Numbered from the stretch's first letter, positions 1-5,082 are shown. The stretch: DNA of 6,476 bases from Candidatus Heimdallarchaeota archaeon (GCA_030628305.1 DAOVRE010000093.1:1-6476); one strand, 5' to 3'. Made by a program: numbers and translations. Notes: generated from the sequence alone by a model not told the origin.

Positions 1-384
1 ACCATTGACAATACGTGCTTGTTGATTGGTAAAGATGGCTACTACTTCCCCATCCTTCTTCTTGTAGTTAGGTGGCTTAGGCATGGCAAAAAACAATGTA
101 GGATCCTTTTTCCACTCTTGTTTAGCTCGGAAAAAGCTTTTCCAGTTCCTACTTAGAAGTTTGAGCGTTTGTTGAGCAACATGAGCTGGGAGGACCTTGT
201 AGCACTCCTCCTGTTTCAATTGTTTGTCAAGATCATAGTAAAAGAGAAGTTTGTTTGTTTGCTTTAAAGAATTTGTTAACAGAAAATTTGCTCGATTATA
301 GAGATTTTTTGCTTGATGACAAATTCTACTCAGTGCTGGATGATACGTCACTTCTATACGCTCTGCACGCAGTACCTTTACCAT
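1..384 (-). CDS. tnpB: IS605 OrfB-type TnpB, N-terminal part (runs off left edge)
   Basis: Reading the minus strand from the ATG at 384 gives 128 uninterrupted codons to the window edge, so the gene continues to the left. The protein begins MVKVLRAERIEV and contains AKNLYNRANF, AHVAQQTLKLLSRNWKSFF and RAKQEWKKDP. These are the N-terminal blocks of TnpB, the RNA-guided nuclease of IS200/IS605 elements; the catalytic RuvC part lies outside the window. The complete TnpB at 3768-4973 has the same blocks (SKNIYNYGNY, HSAQQTIKFLVKNWKAYF, RAKKEYKKHP) but differs at many positions, so the two are diverged homologues and not recent duplicates. The start is firm: an in-frame TAG lies immediately upstream and a TATA-like box sits about 26 nt away. 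Whether the rest of the gene is intact cannot be seen. Confidence 0.9.
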   Translation of the reverse strand, partial: MVKVLRAERIEVTYHPALSRICHQAKNLYNRANFLLTNSLKQTNKLLFYYDLDKQLKQEECYKVLPAHVAQQTLKLLSRNWKSFFRAKQEWKKDPTLFFAMPKPPNYKKKDGEVVAIFTNQQARIVNG

Positions 385-406
385 CTATAGTTTACCCAGA
401 GTTCAC

Positions 407-414
407 TATAAAAA
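407..414 (-). promoter_or_regulatory. TATA box of the left tnpB
   Basis: The minus strand reads TTTTTATA here, centred about 26.5 nt upstream of the ATG at 384. That is the archaeal TATA-to-start spacing for a leaderless mRNA. No Shine-Dalgarno-like sequence lies between the box and the start. Confidence 0.55.
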
Positions 415-479
415 CACCCGTACTATCTCTAAAATGTTACTCAATTTCCAACTTAATAAGACAAAAAGACAAAAAAACA

Positions 480-485
480 TTATAA
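480..485 (+). promoter_or_regulatory. TATA box of the zinc-binding protein gene
   Basis: TTATAA lies centred about 26.5 nt upstream of the ATG at 509, again fitting a leaderless archaeal transcript. It shares the 124-bp divergent region with the oppositely oriented tnpB promoter. Its bases also form one arm of an imperfect inverted repeat (ACTTAATAA at 451-459 against TTATAAGT at 480-487, with one bulged base), which may be chance in such AT-rich DNA. Confidence 0.5.
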
Positions 486-508
486 GTGTCTATGTTGCGT
501 AGTCATAT

Positions 509-769
509 ATGTCTATATTCGGTAAGTGCGGTCACTGTGGAAAACCATTAGGACAAGGTAAGAAAACCTGTGGAGCAAGTTTTGCGGTGTGCAAAATATG
601 CAAGGTAATGTTACATCCACACTGTATAGGTGAACACAGGTTTTATCACAGCAATAGAGATAACATAATTAAAAATGCTGTAAATGACGATACAAATTCT
701 CTTCTCTCGAAAGTTTTTTCCTCGATTCGCGAGAAATTTGTTAAAGAGAAGACTAACTCAAACAACTAA
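509..769 (+). CDS. Small zinc-binding protein (PHD/C1/RING-like treble-clef candidate)
   Basis: This is an 86-aa protein of unknown function. Its first ~47 residues are rich in potential zinc ligands: C7-x2-C10, C21, C28-x2-C31, H36-x2-C39 (with H38), H43 and H47. The spacing C-x2-C-x4-H-x2-C at residues 28-39 matches the core of PHD fingers and C1 domains, and H43/H47 could complete a second site in a cross-brace arrangement. That reading is inference; a simpler zinc ribbon is possible. The rest (about 48-86) is charged, Asn/Lys/Ser-rich and possibly helical (SLLSKVFSSIREKFVKE), with no signal peptide or membrane segment, so a cytoplasmic protein is expected. The ATG at 509 is preceded in frame by TAG at 500-502 and by a TATA box at the right spacing. 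It diverges from the left tnpB and precedes tag by 60 bp. Protein, nucleic acid or lipid binding are all possible. Confidence 0.72.
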   Translation: MSIFGKCGHCGKPLGQGKKTCGASFAVCKICKVMLHPHCIGEHRFYHSNRDNIIKNAVNDDTNSLLSKVFSSIREKFVKEKTNSNN

Positions 770-775
770 TTTTTT
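770..775 (+). terminator. Possible oligo-T terminator after the zinc-binding protein gene
   Basis: A run of six T directly follows the TAA at 767-769, with more T-rich bases just after. Archaeal RNA polymerase often terminates at such oligo-T tracts without a hairpin. In DNA this AT-rich the signal is weak, and read-through into tag remains plausible. Confidence 0.3.
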
Positions 776-820
776 GTTCTACGAAAAAGATAAACAACGT
801 AAAAGTTCTAAAATTACAAA

Positions 821-825
821 GTGAT
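821..825 (+). promoter_or_regulatory. Shine-Dalgarno-like GTGAT in front of tag
   Basis: GTGAT matches part of the archaeal anti-Shine-Dalgarno complement and lies 4 nt before the ATG at 830. It decides the start: the in-frame GTG at 821 is more likely part of this site than the initiation codon. No good TATA box is placed for a leaderless start, so tag may be translated from a transcript beginning upstream, possibly that of the zinc-binding protein gene. Confidence 0.45.
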
Positions 826-829
826 AATT

Positions 830-1408
830 ATGGACGTTAAAAGATGTTGGGGAGATAAGAGTGAACTTTCAAGAGCTTATCACGATGATGAGTGGGGAAC
901 TCCTGTTCATGATGACCAAGTTCTTTTTGAGTTTATAGTCTTAGAAGGAGCTCAAGCTGGTTTGAATTGGAATACAATTCTTAACAAAAGGGAGAACTAT
1001 AGAAAAGCTCTAGATGATTTTGACTTTAACAAAGTTGCAAAATATAGAGAGAAAGACGTTGAGAGATTATTGAATGATGAGGGCATTGTTAGAAATAAGT
1101 TGAAGGTGCGTTCCGCTATTCAAAACGCTAAAACCTTCATAGCCATTAGGGAAGAGTTTGGTTCTTTTGATAAATATCTCTGGGCTTATATTGACAACAA
1201 ACCAATAAATAATGGTTTCAAAACTTGGAAAGAGGTTCCTGCTAAAACTGAACTTTCAGATAAAATATCTAAAGATTTGAAGAAAAGAGGAATGAATTTT
1301 GTAGGAAGTACGATAATCTATGCATTCATGCAAGCTGTAGGAATGGTAAATGACCATATGACTTCCTGTTTCAAATATAAGAAAATAGCTTCAAAGAATG
1401 TTGGTTGA
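830..1408 (+). CDS. tag: DNA-3-methyladenine glycosylase I
   Basis: This enzyme removes 3-methyladenine from alkylated DNA as the first step of base excision repair. Read from the ATG at 830 it has 192 aa, close to the E. coli Tag length (~187). It aligns end to end with that family: RCWGD and AYHDDEWGTP near the N-terminus, LEGAQAGLNW, NKRENYR, GIVRNKLKVRSAIQNA, KRGMNFVGSTIIYAFMQAVG and VNDHMTSC at the C-terminus. The structural zinc ligands of E. coli Tag (C4, H17, H175, C179) correspond to C6, H18, H176 and C180, and the catalytic E38 to E39, so the protein looks functional. An in-frame GTG at 821 would add three residues, but homology and the GTGAT ribosome site favour ATG 830. It lies 60 bp after the zinc-binding protein gene and 38 bp before the aldo/keto reductase gene. 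Tag is mainly a bacterial family, so acquisition by transfer is possible. Confidence 0.95.
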   Translation: MDVKRCWGDKSELSRAYHDDEWGTPVHDDQVLFEFIVLEGAQAGLNWNTILNKRENYRKALDDFDFNKVAKYREKDVERLLNDEGIVRNKLKVRSAIQNAKTFIAIREEFGSFDKYLWAYIDNKPINNGFKTWKEVPAKTELSDKISKDLKKRGMNFVGSTIIYAFMQAVGMVNDHMTSCFKYKKIASKNVG

Positions 1409-1417
1409 AGCTAATTC

Positions 1418-1423
1418 TTTTAT
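1418..1423 (+). promoter_or_regulatory. TATA box of the aldo/keto reductase gene
   Basis: TTTTAT lies in the 38-bp gap after tag, centred about 26.5 nt before the ATG at 1447. This points to an independent leaderless transcript. It also argues against an upstream TTG start at 1405, because that codon would lie upstream of the promoter. Confidence 0.5.
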
Positions 1424-1446
1424 CTTACTTAAGTAAATATTATTTT

Positions 1447-2430
1447 ATGGAATACGTGAGATTAGGTACAACAGGGATAAAAATCGCCCCACTTGTGCTT
1501 GGCACTATGCAGTTTGGATGGAGAGTAGAAGAGGAAGAATCTTTCAAAATCATGGATAGAGCTTTAGAATTAGGTATAAATTGTTTTGATACTGCTGATG
1601 TTTATAGCTATTGGGCTGACAATAGTTATCCTGGAAAAACAGAAGAGATTATTGGACGTTGGCTGAAAGACCGGGGAACAAGAACAGATTTGGTTCTGGC
1701 AACAAAACTTCGTGGCGCAATGTCAGATGACATTAATGATCGAGGATTATCTCGTAGACACGTTCATCAAGCAGTTGCAGCGAGTCTTAAAAGGCTACAA
1801 ACTGACTGGTTTGATTTATATCAAATTCATAGTTTTGATAATGATACACCCATAGAAGAAACTCTACACGCGCTAAATTTACTTGTTGACAAGGGCGTTG
1901 TGAATTATCTTGGTGCCTCTAATATTCATCCATGGATGATAGTAAAATCATTTTGGGTAAGTGAAAAGAACGGATATGCTCGTTTTGATACAGTTCAACC
2001 TCCTTACAGTATTGTTCGTCGAATGCTTGTTGAACATCAAATGTACCACGTGATCAAGAAATATGGTCTGGGAGTTATATCTTACAGTCCATTAGCAGGT
2101 GGTTTCTTAACCGATAGATATTCGCGTGATGGAACTTTACCCGATACTCCTCGAAGTGAAGGTGCTCAAAAACGATATTTCTCTGAAAAGAGATGGAAGA
2201 TACATGAGACGGTGAAAGAGATAGCTGATTCTAAAGATATTAAGATGACACAGGTAGCTCTAGCATGGGTAATAGACAAAGATTTCATCACAGCGCCAAT
2301 CATTGGGGCAAATAGTGTTGAACAGTTAGAAGAAAATGTAGGTGCTTTAGAAGTAAAATTGGATGAAGATGAGATTAAAAGATTAGATGAAGTATCTGAC
2401 TGGGTACAAGATTACGAAACCATTCGGTAG
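1447..2430 (+). CDS. Aldo/keto reductase
   Basis: A 327-aa cytosolic NAD(P)H-dependent oxidoreductase of the (beta/alpha)8-barrel aldo/keto reductase superfamily, which reduces aldehydes or ketones to alcohols. It starts MEYVRLGTTGIKIAPLVLGT, the usual first strands. The catalytic tetrad is complete: D48 and Y53 in CFDTADVY, K87 in LATKLRG and H128 in LYQIHSFD. The segment TAPIIGANSVEQLEENVGAL near the C-terminus is the conserved cofactor phosphate-binding region. Length is normal and the frame is unbroken. The frame can be extended 14 codons upstream to a TTG at 1405 that overlaps the tag stop, but the added residues are not family-like and the TATA box fits ATG 1447. The substrate cannot be told from sequence. 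The stop is 2 bp from the stop of the convergent gene on the other strand. Confidence 0.93.
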   Translation: MEYVRLGTTGIKIAPLVLGTMQFGWRVEEEESFKIMDRALELGINCFDTADVYSYWADNSYPGKTEEIIGRWLKDRGTRTDLVLATKLRGAMSDDINDRGLSRRHVHQAVAASLKRLQTDWFDLYQIHSFDNDTPIEETLHALNLLVDKGVVNYLGASNIHPWMIVKSFWVSEKNGYARFDTVQPPYSIVRRMLVEHQMYHVIKKYGLGVISYSPLAGGFLTDRYSRDGTLPDTPRSEGAQKRYFSEKRWKIHETVKEIADSKDIKMTQVALAWVIDKDFITAPIIGANSVEQLEENVGALEVKLDEDEIKRLDEVSDWVQDYETIR

Positions 2431-2432
2431 GT

Positions 2433-3422
2433 TTAATCTATCTCCTCAATTTTTTCTACTTCTCCTCCGATATCCAATCCAGCATTTCTACCTCTGTCTT
2501 CAAAAATTACTTTTTCTTTATTATCAGCAAATTCTATGAGTTTTACGTGGAGTTCAGCTGTTATGCTCTCTAAGATTCTTCCAATCATCGATCCTTCTTT
2601 GGGAGAAAATAAGTCTACTCCTTCTGTTTTATGAGCTTCAACTTCAAGTCTGTGTTTCTTATCGCTGAAATGAACAGTAATTACGTTCTCTCTAATTTTC
2701 AATTTTGTTAGTTTTGCTCCGGTATATGTGGCAAATTTGTACAGTTCCCCGTTATTTAGAAAACCTACTACAAAACCATCAAAAGAACTTCCTAACCAAG
2801 GTATGTTGGCTAACGAAACCATAATTGAAGTGCCTTCTGTTGAGAAATGATTTGATTGCATCCACAAATAATAACTCGGAAAACTTTTACCATAATCCTT
2901 CTCAATATATCCTCTCCCATTTGTGAAATCAACAATTTTTCCATTAATCTCTAATTTCCCTTTTAGTTCATGATCAAAACTAAGGACACCATGATAACAT
3001 TCCATTAAGGGTACAAATCTATAGGGACCCATTGCACCTGGACTGAATAATGTTATTGGCCACGGGGCAAGGTCACCAATTTCAACTGTTCCTTTTACAC
3101 AAATATCTTCCGAATCAATATTTAAAACAAATTTCTTGGAAGTGAATATATTGGGGGCTATCTTTACCTCAAAGCGTTTCTTTGAGTATTGGAATTCTGA
3201 AATGTCATATTTTATGTTGTGCATAACAGCTTTTTTTCCATCAAAAAACTGGATGAAGCAATGAGATGTTCCATCTTTTTCAAATGAAACACCAGGAATG
3301 ATCGCAAAGACAAACTTTTCCTCTTTATCTACAATCTTGAAGTACCATCCCTCAAAATACCCTTTCATCTTCTTTTTACCTTGATATACTTGGGGTTTCC
3401 AGATTTTCTTAGATTTGAACAA
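2433..3422 (-). CDS. Tocopherol-cyclase-family protein
   Basis: A 329-aa protein that I place in the tocopherol cyclase family from its motifs: WKPQVYQG then GYFEGWYFKI at residues 8-30; GPYRFVPLMECYHGVLS at about 132-148; and GYIEKDYGKSFP followed by YYLWMQSNHF at 171-193. The last block corresponds to the EKNWG..FP..W.W.Q.N segment of plant and cyanobacterial VTE1. VTE1 closes the chromanol ring of tocopherol, and the fold is lipocalin-like. Tocopherol synthesis is not expected in archaea and no other pathway gene is nearby, so a role with another prenylquinone, lipid or hydrophobic ligand is more likely, and the enzyme activity is unproven. No signal peptide or membrane segment is visible. 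The start is TTG: an in-frame TGA lies directly upstream, the WKPQVYQG block precedes the only nearby ATG (codon 19), and a GTGAT site lies 3 nt upstream. Confidence 0.85.
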   Translation of the reverse strand: MFKSKKIWKPQVYQGKKKMKGYFEGWYFKIVDKEEKFVFAIIPGVSFEKDGTSHCFIQFFDGKKAVMHNIKYDISEFQYSKKRFEVKIAPNIFTSKKFVLNIDSEDICVKGTVEIGDLAPWPITLFSPGAMGPYRFVPLMECYHGVLSFDHELKGKLEINGKIVDFTNGRGYIEKDYGKSFPSYYLWMQSNHFSTEGTSIMVSLANIPWLGSSFDGFVVGFLNNGELYKFATYTGAKLTKLKIRENVITVHFSDKKHRLEVEAHKTEGVDLFSPKEGSMIGRILESITAELHVKLIEFADNKEKVIFEDRGRNAGLDIGGEVEKIEEID

Positions 3423-3425
3423 TCA

Positions 3426-3430
3426 ATCAC
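3426..3430 (-). promoter_or_regulatory. Shine-Dalgarno-like GTGAT before the TTG start
   Basis: On the minus strand AAGGATGTGAT precedes the TTG at 3422, with GTGAT ending 3 nt before it. This supports the unusual TTG start over the ATG at codon 19. The same GTGAT motif precedes tag. Confidence 0.45.
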
Positions 3431-3437
3431 ATCCTTG

Positions 3438-3445
3438 TAATATAC
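3438..3445 (-). promoter_or_regulatory. Weak TATA-like element for the tocopherol-cyclase-family gene
   Basis: GTATATTA on the minus strand is centred only about 20 nt from the TTG start, too close for the spacing seen at the other genes. A second AT-rich stretch (CAATAAAAAC on the minus strand, near 3456-3465) would instead allow a short leader containing the GTGAT site. Either could be the true box. Confidence 0.25.
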
Positions 3446-3467
3446 TTTCTTTGGTGTTTTTATTGTT

Positions 3468-3477
3468 TTATGCATAA
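3468..3477 (+). repeat. 10-bp perfect palindrome TTATGCATAA
   Basis: TTATGCATAA is its own reverse complement, and the flanks nearly extend it (TTGTT on the left, ACAA on the right, offset by two bases). It lies between the promoter region of the tocopherol-cyclase-family gene and the hairpin of the mobile element. It could be an operator or part of the element's left end. Short AT-rich palindromes also arise by chance. Confidence 0.3.
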
Positions 3478-3480
3478 CAA

Positions 3481-3502
3481 AACTGAGGGTGAACGCTCAG
3501 TT
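3481..3502 (+). repeat. Hairpin at the presumed left end of the TnpB element
   Basis: AACTGAG (3481-3487) and CTCAGTT (3496-3502) form a perfect 7-bp stem around an 8-nt loop, GGTGAACG. Subterminal hairpins are what TnpA recognises at the ends of IS200/IS605 elements, so this is a candidate left-end hairpin. The loop bases GAACG are complementary to CGTTC in the right-end region (5024-5028), which may be coincidence. Confidence 0.5.
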
Positions 3503-3630
3503 AGTGGAATGAGTTTGTTGCACAACATAGCGAGTGCCATGTAACAGCATACAGGTGAAAATATTGGTAGAAAGAAGTGATAGAAGAAGAATTGCAAAAA
3601 TAGAGAAAGATTGGAAGAATCAGTTAGTGG
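3497..3630 (+). repeat. 11-bp direct repeat TCAGTTAGTGG (two copies)
   Basis: The sequence TCAGTTAGTGG occurs at 3497-3507, overlapping the right arm of the hairpin, and again at 3620-3630, a period of 123 bp. No gene explains it. It may mark an internal duplication in the element's leader or a repeated protein-binding site. Confidence 0.5.
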
Positions 3631-3663
3631 TTAAGAAAGAACAGATAAAATGTTACGGGCACT
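3533..3663 (+). repeat. Bipartite long-range inverted repeat in the tnpB leader
   Basis: AGTGCC (3533-3538) pairs with GGCACT (3658-3663), and GTAACA (3541-3546) with TGTTAC (3651-3656). Only a 2-nt/1-nt internal loop separates the two 6-bp helices, so 12 base pairs enclose a purine-rich loop of about 104 nt. The precision suggests a structured RNA or a DNA secondary structure. No known RNA family was recognised. Confidence 0.4.
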
Positions 3664-3737
3664 ACAATTGTCAAATGATGAAAGTAATCTCCGAAGTAGA
3701 GCGAAGTGAGAAAGTGATCTACCAAAGAGATTTGGGG

Positions 3738-3745
3738 TTTAAATA
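3738..3745 (+). promoter_or_regulatory. Consensus archaeal TATA box of the right tnpB
   Basis: TTTAAATA is a canonical archaeal TATA box, centred about 26.5 nt before the ATG at 3768. It is the clearest promoter in the window. It favours ATG 3768 as a leaderless start over the GTG at 3765. Confidence 0.7.
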
Positions 3746-3767
3746 GGGAAAAACAAAAAAAGTAGTG

Positions 3768-4973
3768 ATGCTCGTCAAACGGACTGAACGGATAAAAGTG
3801 AAGCAGAGTTTCACGCTTATGCAGTTAGCGAGACAGAGCAAGAATATCTATAATTATGGCAATTATATCATCAAGAAACAACTGAAAAATAACAATTACA
3901 TGACCTCAGAATATGAGTTAGTGAATATTCTACGGTACCATCCGTGCTATACAGAATTTATCGCCCATTCTGCTCAACAAACGATAAAATTTCTGGTAAA
4001 GAACTGGAAAGCATATTTCAGAGCAAAGAAAGAATATAAGAAACATCCCCAGAATTTCCACTCCCCGCCTCGTGCACCTAAGTATAAGAAGAAACGAGGG
4101 TTTCACACCATCTACTTCACTGCTAATCAGGTAAAGATCAAAAAAGAGGGATGGGTACATTTTCCCAAGAAAGTAGGATTGAAAGTGAGAACAAGGTTGA
4201 AAGAAGGAACAAAAATCAATCATGTTCGTCTACTACCTAAGGGGACATGTTTTATCTTGGAGATAATTTACGAGCGAGAAATAGTAACGAAAACAGCTAA
4301 TTCTCCTCTCCAAACAAAGAATATCTTGGCTATCGATCTAGGAGTAAATAATCTCTTGACTTGTGTGAGTAACAGCTTTTCTCCGTTCCTCGTCAAAGGG
4401 AGGAAAATGAAGGCTATCAACCAGTGGTACAACAAGGAACGTTCCCGTCTCCAATCTATATATGATTTACAAGGATTAGCTGAGTATGGGCAGAGGATGA
4501 AAAAATTGTTAGACAAGCGGTACCAGAGAATAGAAAACTATCTCCACCAAGCTTCTAGGATCGTCATCAACCAATGTGTGAAGCATAGTATAGATACAAT
4601 TGTTATTGGCTATAACAAGAGTTGGAAGCAGCAGAGCAAGATGGGGAAGAAGAATAATCAGACATTCATCTCCATCCCCTTCTTAAGCTTAGTTCACAAA
4701 CTTCAGTATAAAGCTGAAGACGAGGGGATAAAAGTTGTTTTAATAGCAGAGGAGTATACGTCCAAATGTTCATTTGTCGATAATGAGCGCATTGCTAAGC
4801 ATCCTAGCTACCTTGGCAAACGAGTGAAACGAGGTCTATTTAGAAGTAAAGCTGGTACCTTGCTTAATGCTGATTGTAATGCCGCAGCTAATATCGGCAG
4901 AAAAGTATTCCCGATGGTCTTTACCTACGGGACAGTGGATGCCGTGAGTCATCCGCACTGTTGGACTGTGTAG
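3768..4973 (+). CDS. tnpB: TnpB, RNA-guided nuclease with a rearranged RuvC site
   Basis: A 401-aa protein of normal family length. TnpB uses a guide RNA made from the element's right end to cut DNA and help retain the element. N-terminal blocks such as SKNIYNYGNY, HSAQQTIKFLVKNW and FRAKKEYKK precede the RuvC domain. RuvC-I is present as ILAIDLGVNNL (D190) and RuvC-III as LLNADCNAAANI (D369). At RuvC-II, where typical TnpBs have a Glu in VIED, this protein reads IVIGYNKSWKQ, so Gly281 replaces it. A candidate substitute Glu lies later, E328/E329 in LIAEEYTSKCSF. The usual CxxC...CxxC zinc finger between RuvC-II and III is absent. This combination recurs in a TnpB subset related to Fanzor proteins, so it is not simple decay. 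The start is ATG 3768, fixed by the TATA box; GTG 3765 adds one residue. The reading frame is intact. Confidence 0.95.
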   Translation: MLVKRTERIKVKQSFTLMQLARQSKNIYNYGNYIIKKQLKNNNYMTSEYELVNILRYHPCYTEFIAHSAQQTIKFLVKNWKAYFRAKKEYKKHPQNFHSPPRAPKYKKKRGFHTIYFTANQVKIKKEGWVHFPKKVGLKVRTRLKEGTKINHVRLLPKGTCFILEIIYEREIVTKTANSPLQTKNILAIDLGVNNLLTCVSNSFSPFLVKGRKMKAINQWYNKERSRLQSIYDLQGLAEYGQRMKKLLDKRYQRIENYLHQASRIVINQCVKHSIDTIVIGYNKSWKQQSKMGKKNNQTFISIPFLSLVHKLQYKAEDEGIKVVLIAEEYTSKCSFVDNERIAKHPSYLGKRVKRGLFRSKAGTLLNADCNAAANIGRKVFPMVFTYGTVDAVSHPHCWTV

Positions 4974-5040
4974 AGCAATCGAAGCAGAGATGATAACAGT
5001 GGTAATTTTCTCCTGTTCGGAGACGTTCGGGGAAATAACT
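4900..5040 (+). ncRNA. Candidate omega/re RNA covering the tnpB 3' end and right end (limits approximate)
   Basis: In characterised IS200/IS605 elements the guide RNA scaffold overlaps the 3' end of tnpB and ends at the right end, and the adjoining flank serves as the guide. Here the segment after the stop holds a 5-bp hairpin, TCTCC-TGTTC-GGAGA (5009-5023). An alternative stem pairs 5007-5013 with 5029-5035 (one T:G pair). There is also an imperfect 10-nt tandem repeat, GTTCGGAGAC then GTTCGGGGAA (5015-5034). Location and structure fit, but the 5' limit is a guess and expression is unproven. Confidence 0.4.
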
Positions 5041-5067
5041 CATTATCTACTAAACTTTAAATTCTCC

Positions 5068-5079
5068 TTTTTCTTTTTT
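5068..5079 (+). terminator. T-rich tract, possible terminator of the tnpB transcript
   Basis: Five T, one C and six T in a row (5068-5079) follow the element. This could terminate the tnpB or guide-RNA transcript by the archaeal oligo-T mechanism. It overlaps the TATA-like box of the next gene, so the same bases may serve both roles. Confidence 0.35.
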
Positions 5080-5082
5080 ATA
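5075..5082 (+). promoter_or_regulatory. TATA-like box of the hydantoinase-A-type gene
   Basis: TTTTTATA is centred about 29 nt before the TTG at 5108, which would give a leader of only two or three bases. It argues against the upstream in-frame TTG at 5093. A second candidate, TTTAAATT at 5056-5063, would give a leader of about 20 nt. Confidence 0.4.

Larger units (their letters stand above)
3480..5040 (+). mobile_element. TnpB-only IS200/IS605-group element (IS1341-like), approximate limits
   Basis: The element consists of a structured leader, a single tnpB and a hairpin right end. No Y1 HUH transposase (TnpA) gene is present on either strand, so movement would depend on a TnpA supplied elsewhere. 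The left limit is placed near the 3481-3502 hairpin and the right limit just after the 5009-5035 hairpin region. Both are inferences: elements of this group make no target duplication or terminal inverted repeats, so one copy cannot fix the ends. The stretch from 3480 to 3764 holds no recognisable gene; its contents are the hairpin, a long-range inverted repeat, an 11-bp direct repeat, a purine-rich tract and the tnpB TATA box. Confidence 0.65.

Noticed and set aside
461..478. Short GACAAAAA-like repeats upstream of the zinc-binding protein gene
   Set aside because: The units are short, A-rich and low in complexity, without the unit length or regular spacers of a CRISPR array or iteron set.
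255..485. 76-codon plus-strand reading frame
   Set aside because: It lies opposite the start of the left tnpB, which has clear family homology on the minus strand, and overlaps that gene's promoter. The translated product resembles nothing.
1405..1446. 14-codon N-terminal extension of the aldo/keto reductase from TTG 1405
   Set aside because: The extension overlaps the tag stop, is not family-like and would start upstream of the TATA box at 1418-1423. ATG 1447 gives the normal N-terminus.
3696..3722. Short GTAGA/TCTAC inverted repeat just upstream of the tnpB TATA box
   Set aside because: Only 5 bp with a 17-nt loop; expected by chance in a region of this length.
3534..3746. 70-codon plus-strand frame in the tnpB leader
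   Set aside because: It starts with GTG inside one arm of an inverted repeat and ends in the tnpB TATA box. The product is Lys/Arg/Glu-rich simply because the DNA is purine-rich, and it has no HUH or catalytic Tyr motif of TnpA. I treat it as non-coding.
3930..4223. 97-codon minus-strand frame
   Set aside because: It lies entirely opposite conserved TnpB coding sequence, and its product has no recognisable domain.
4268..4516. 82-codon minus-strand frame
   Set aside because: It lies opposite the RuvC-I region of tnpB and has no supporting motif or promoter.
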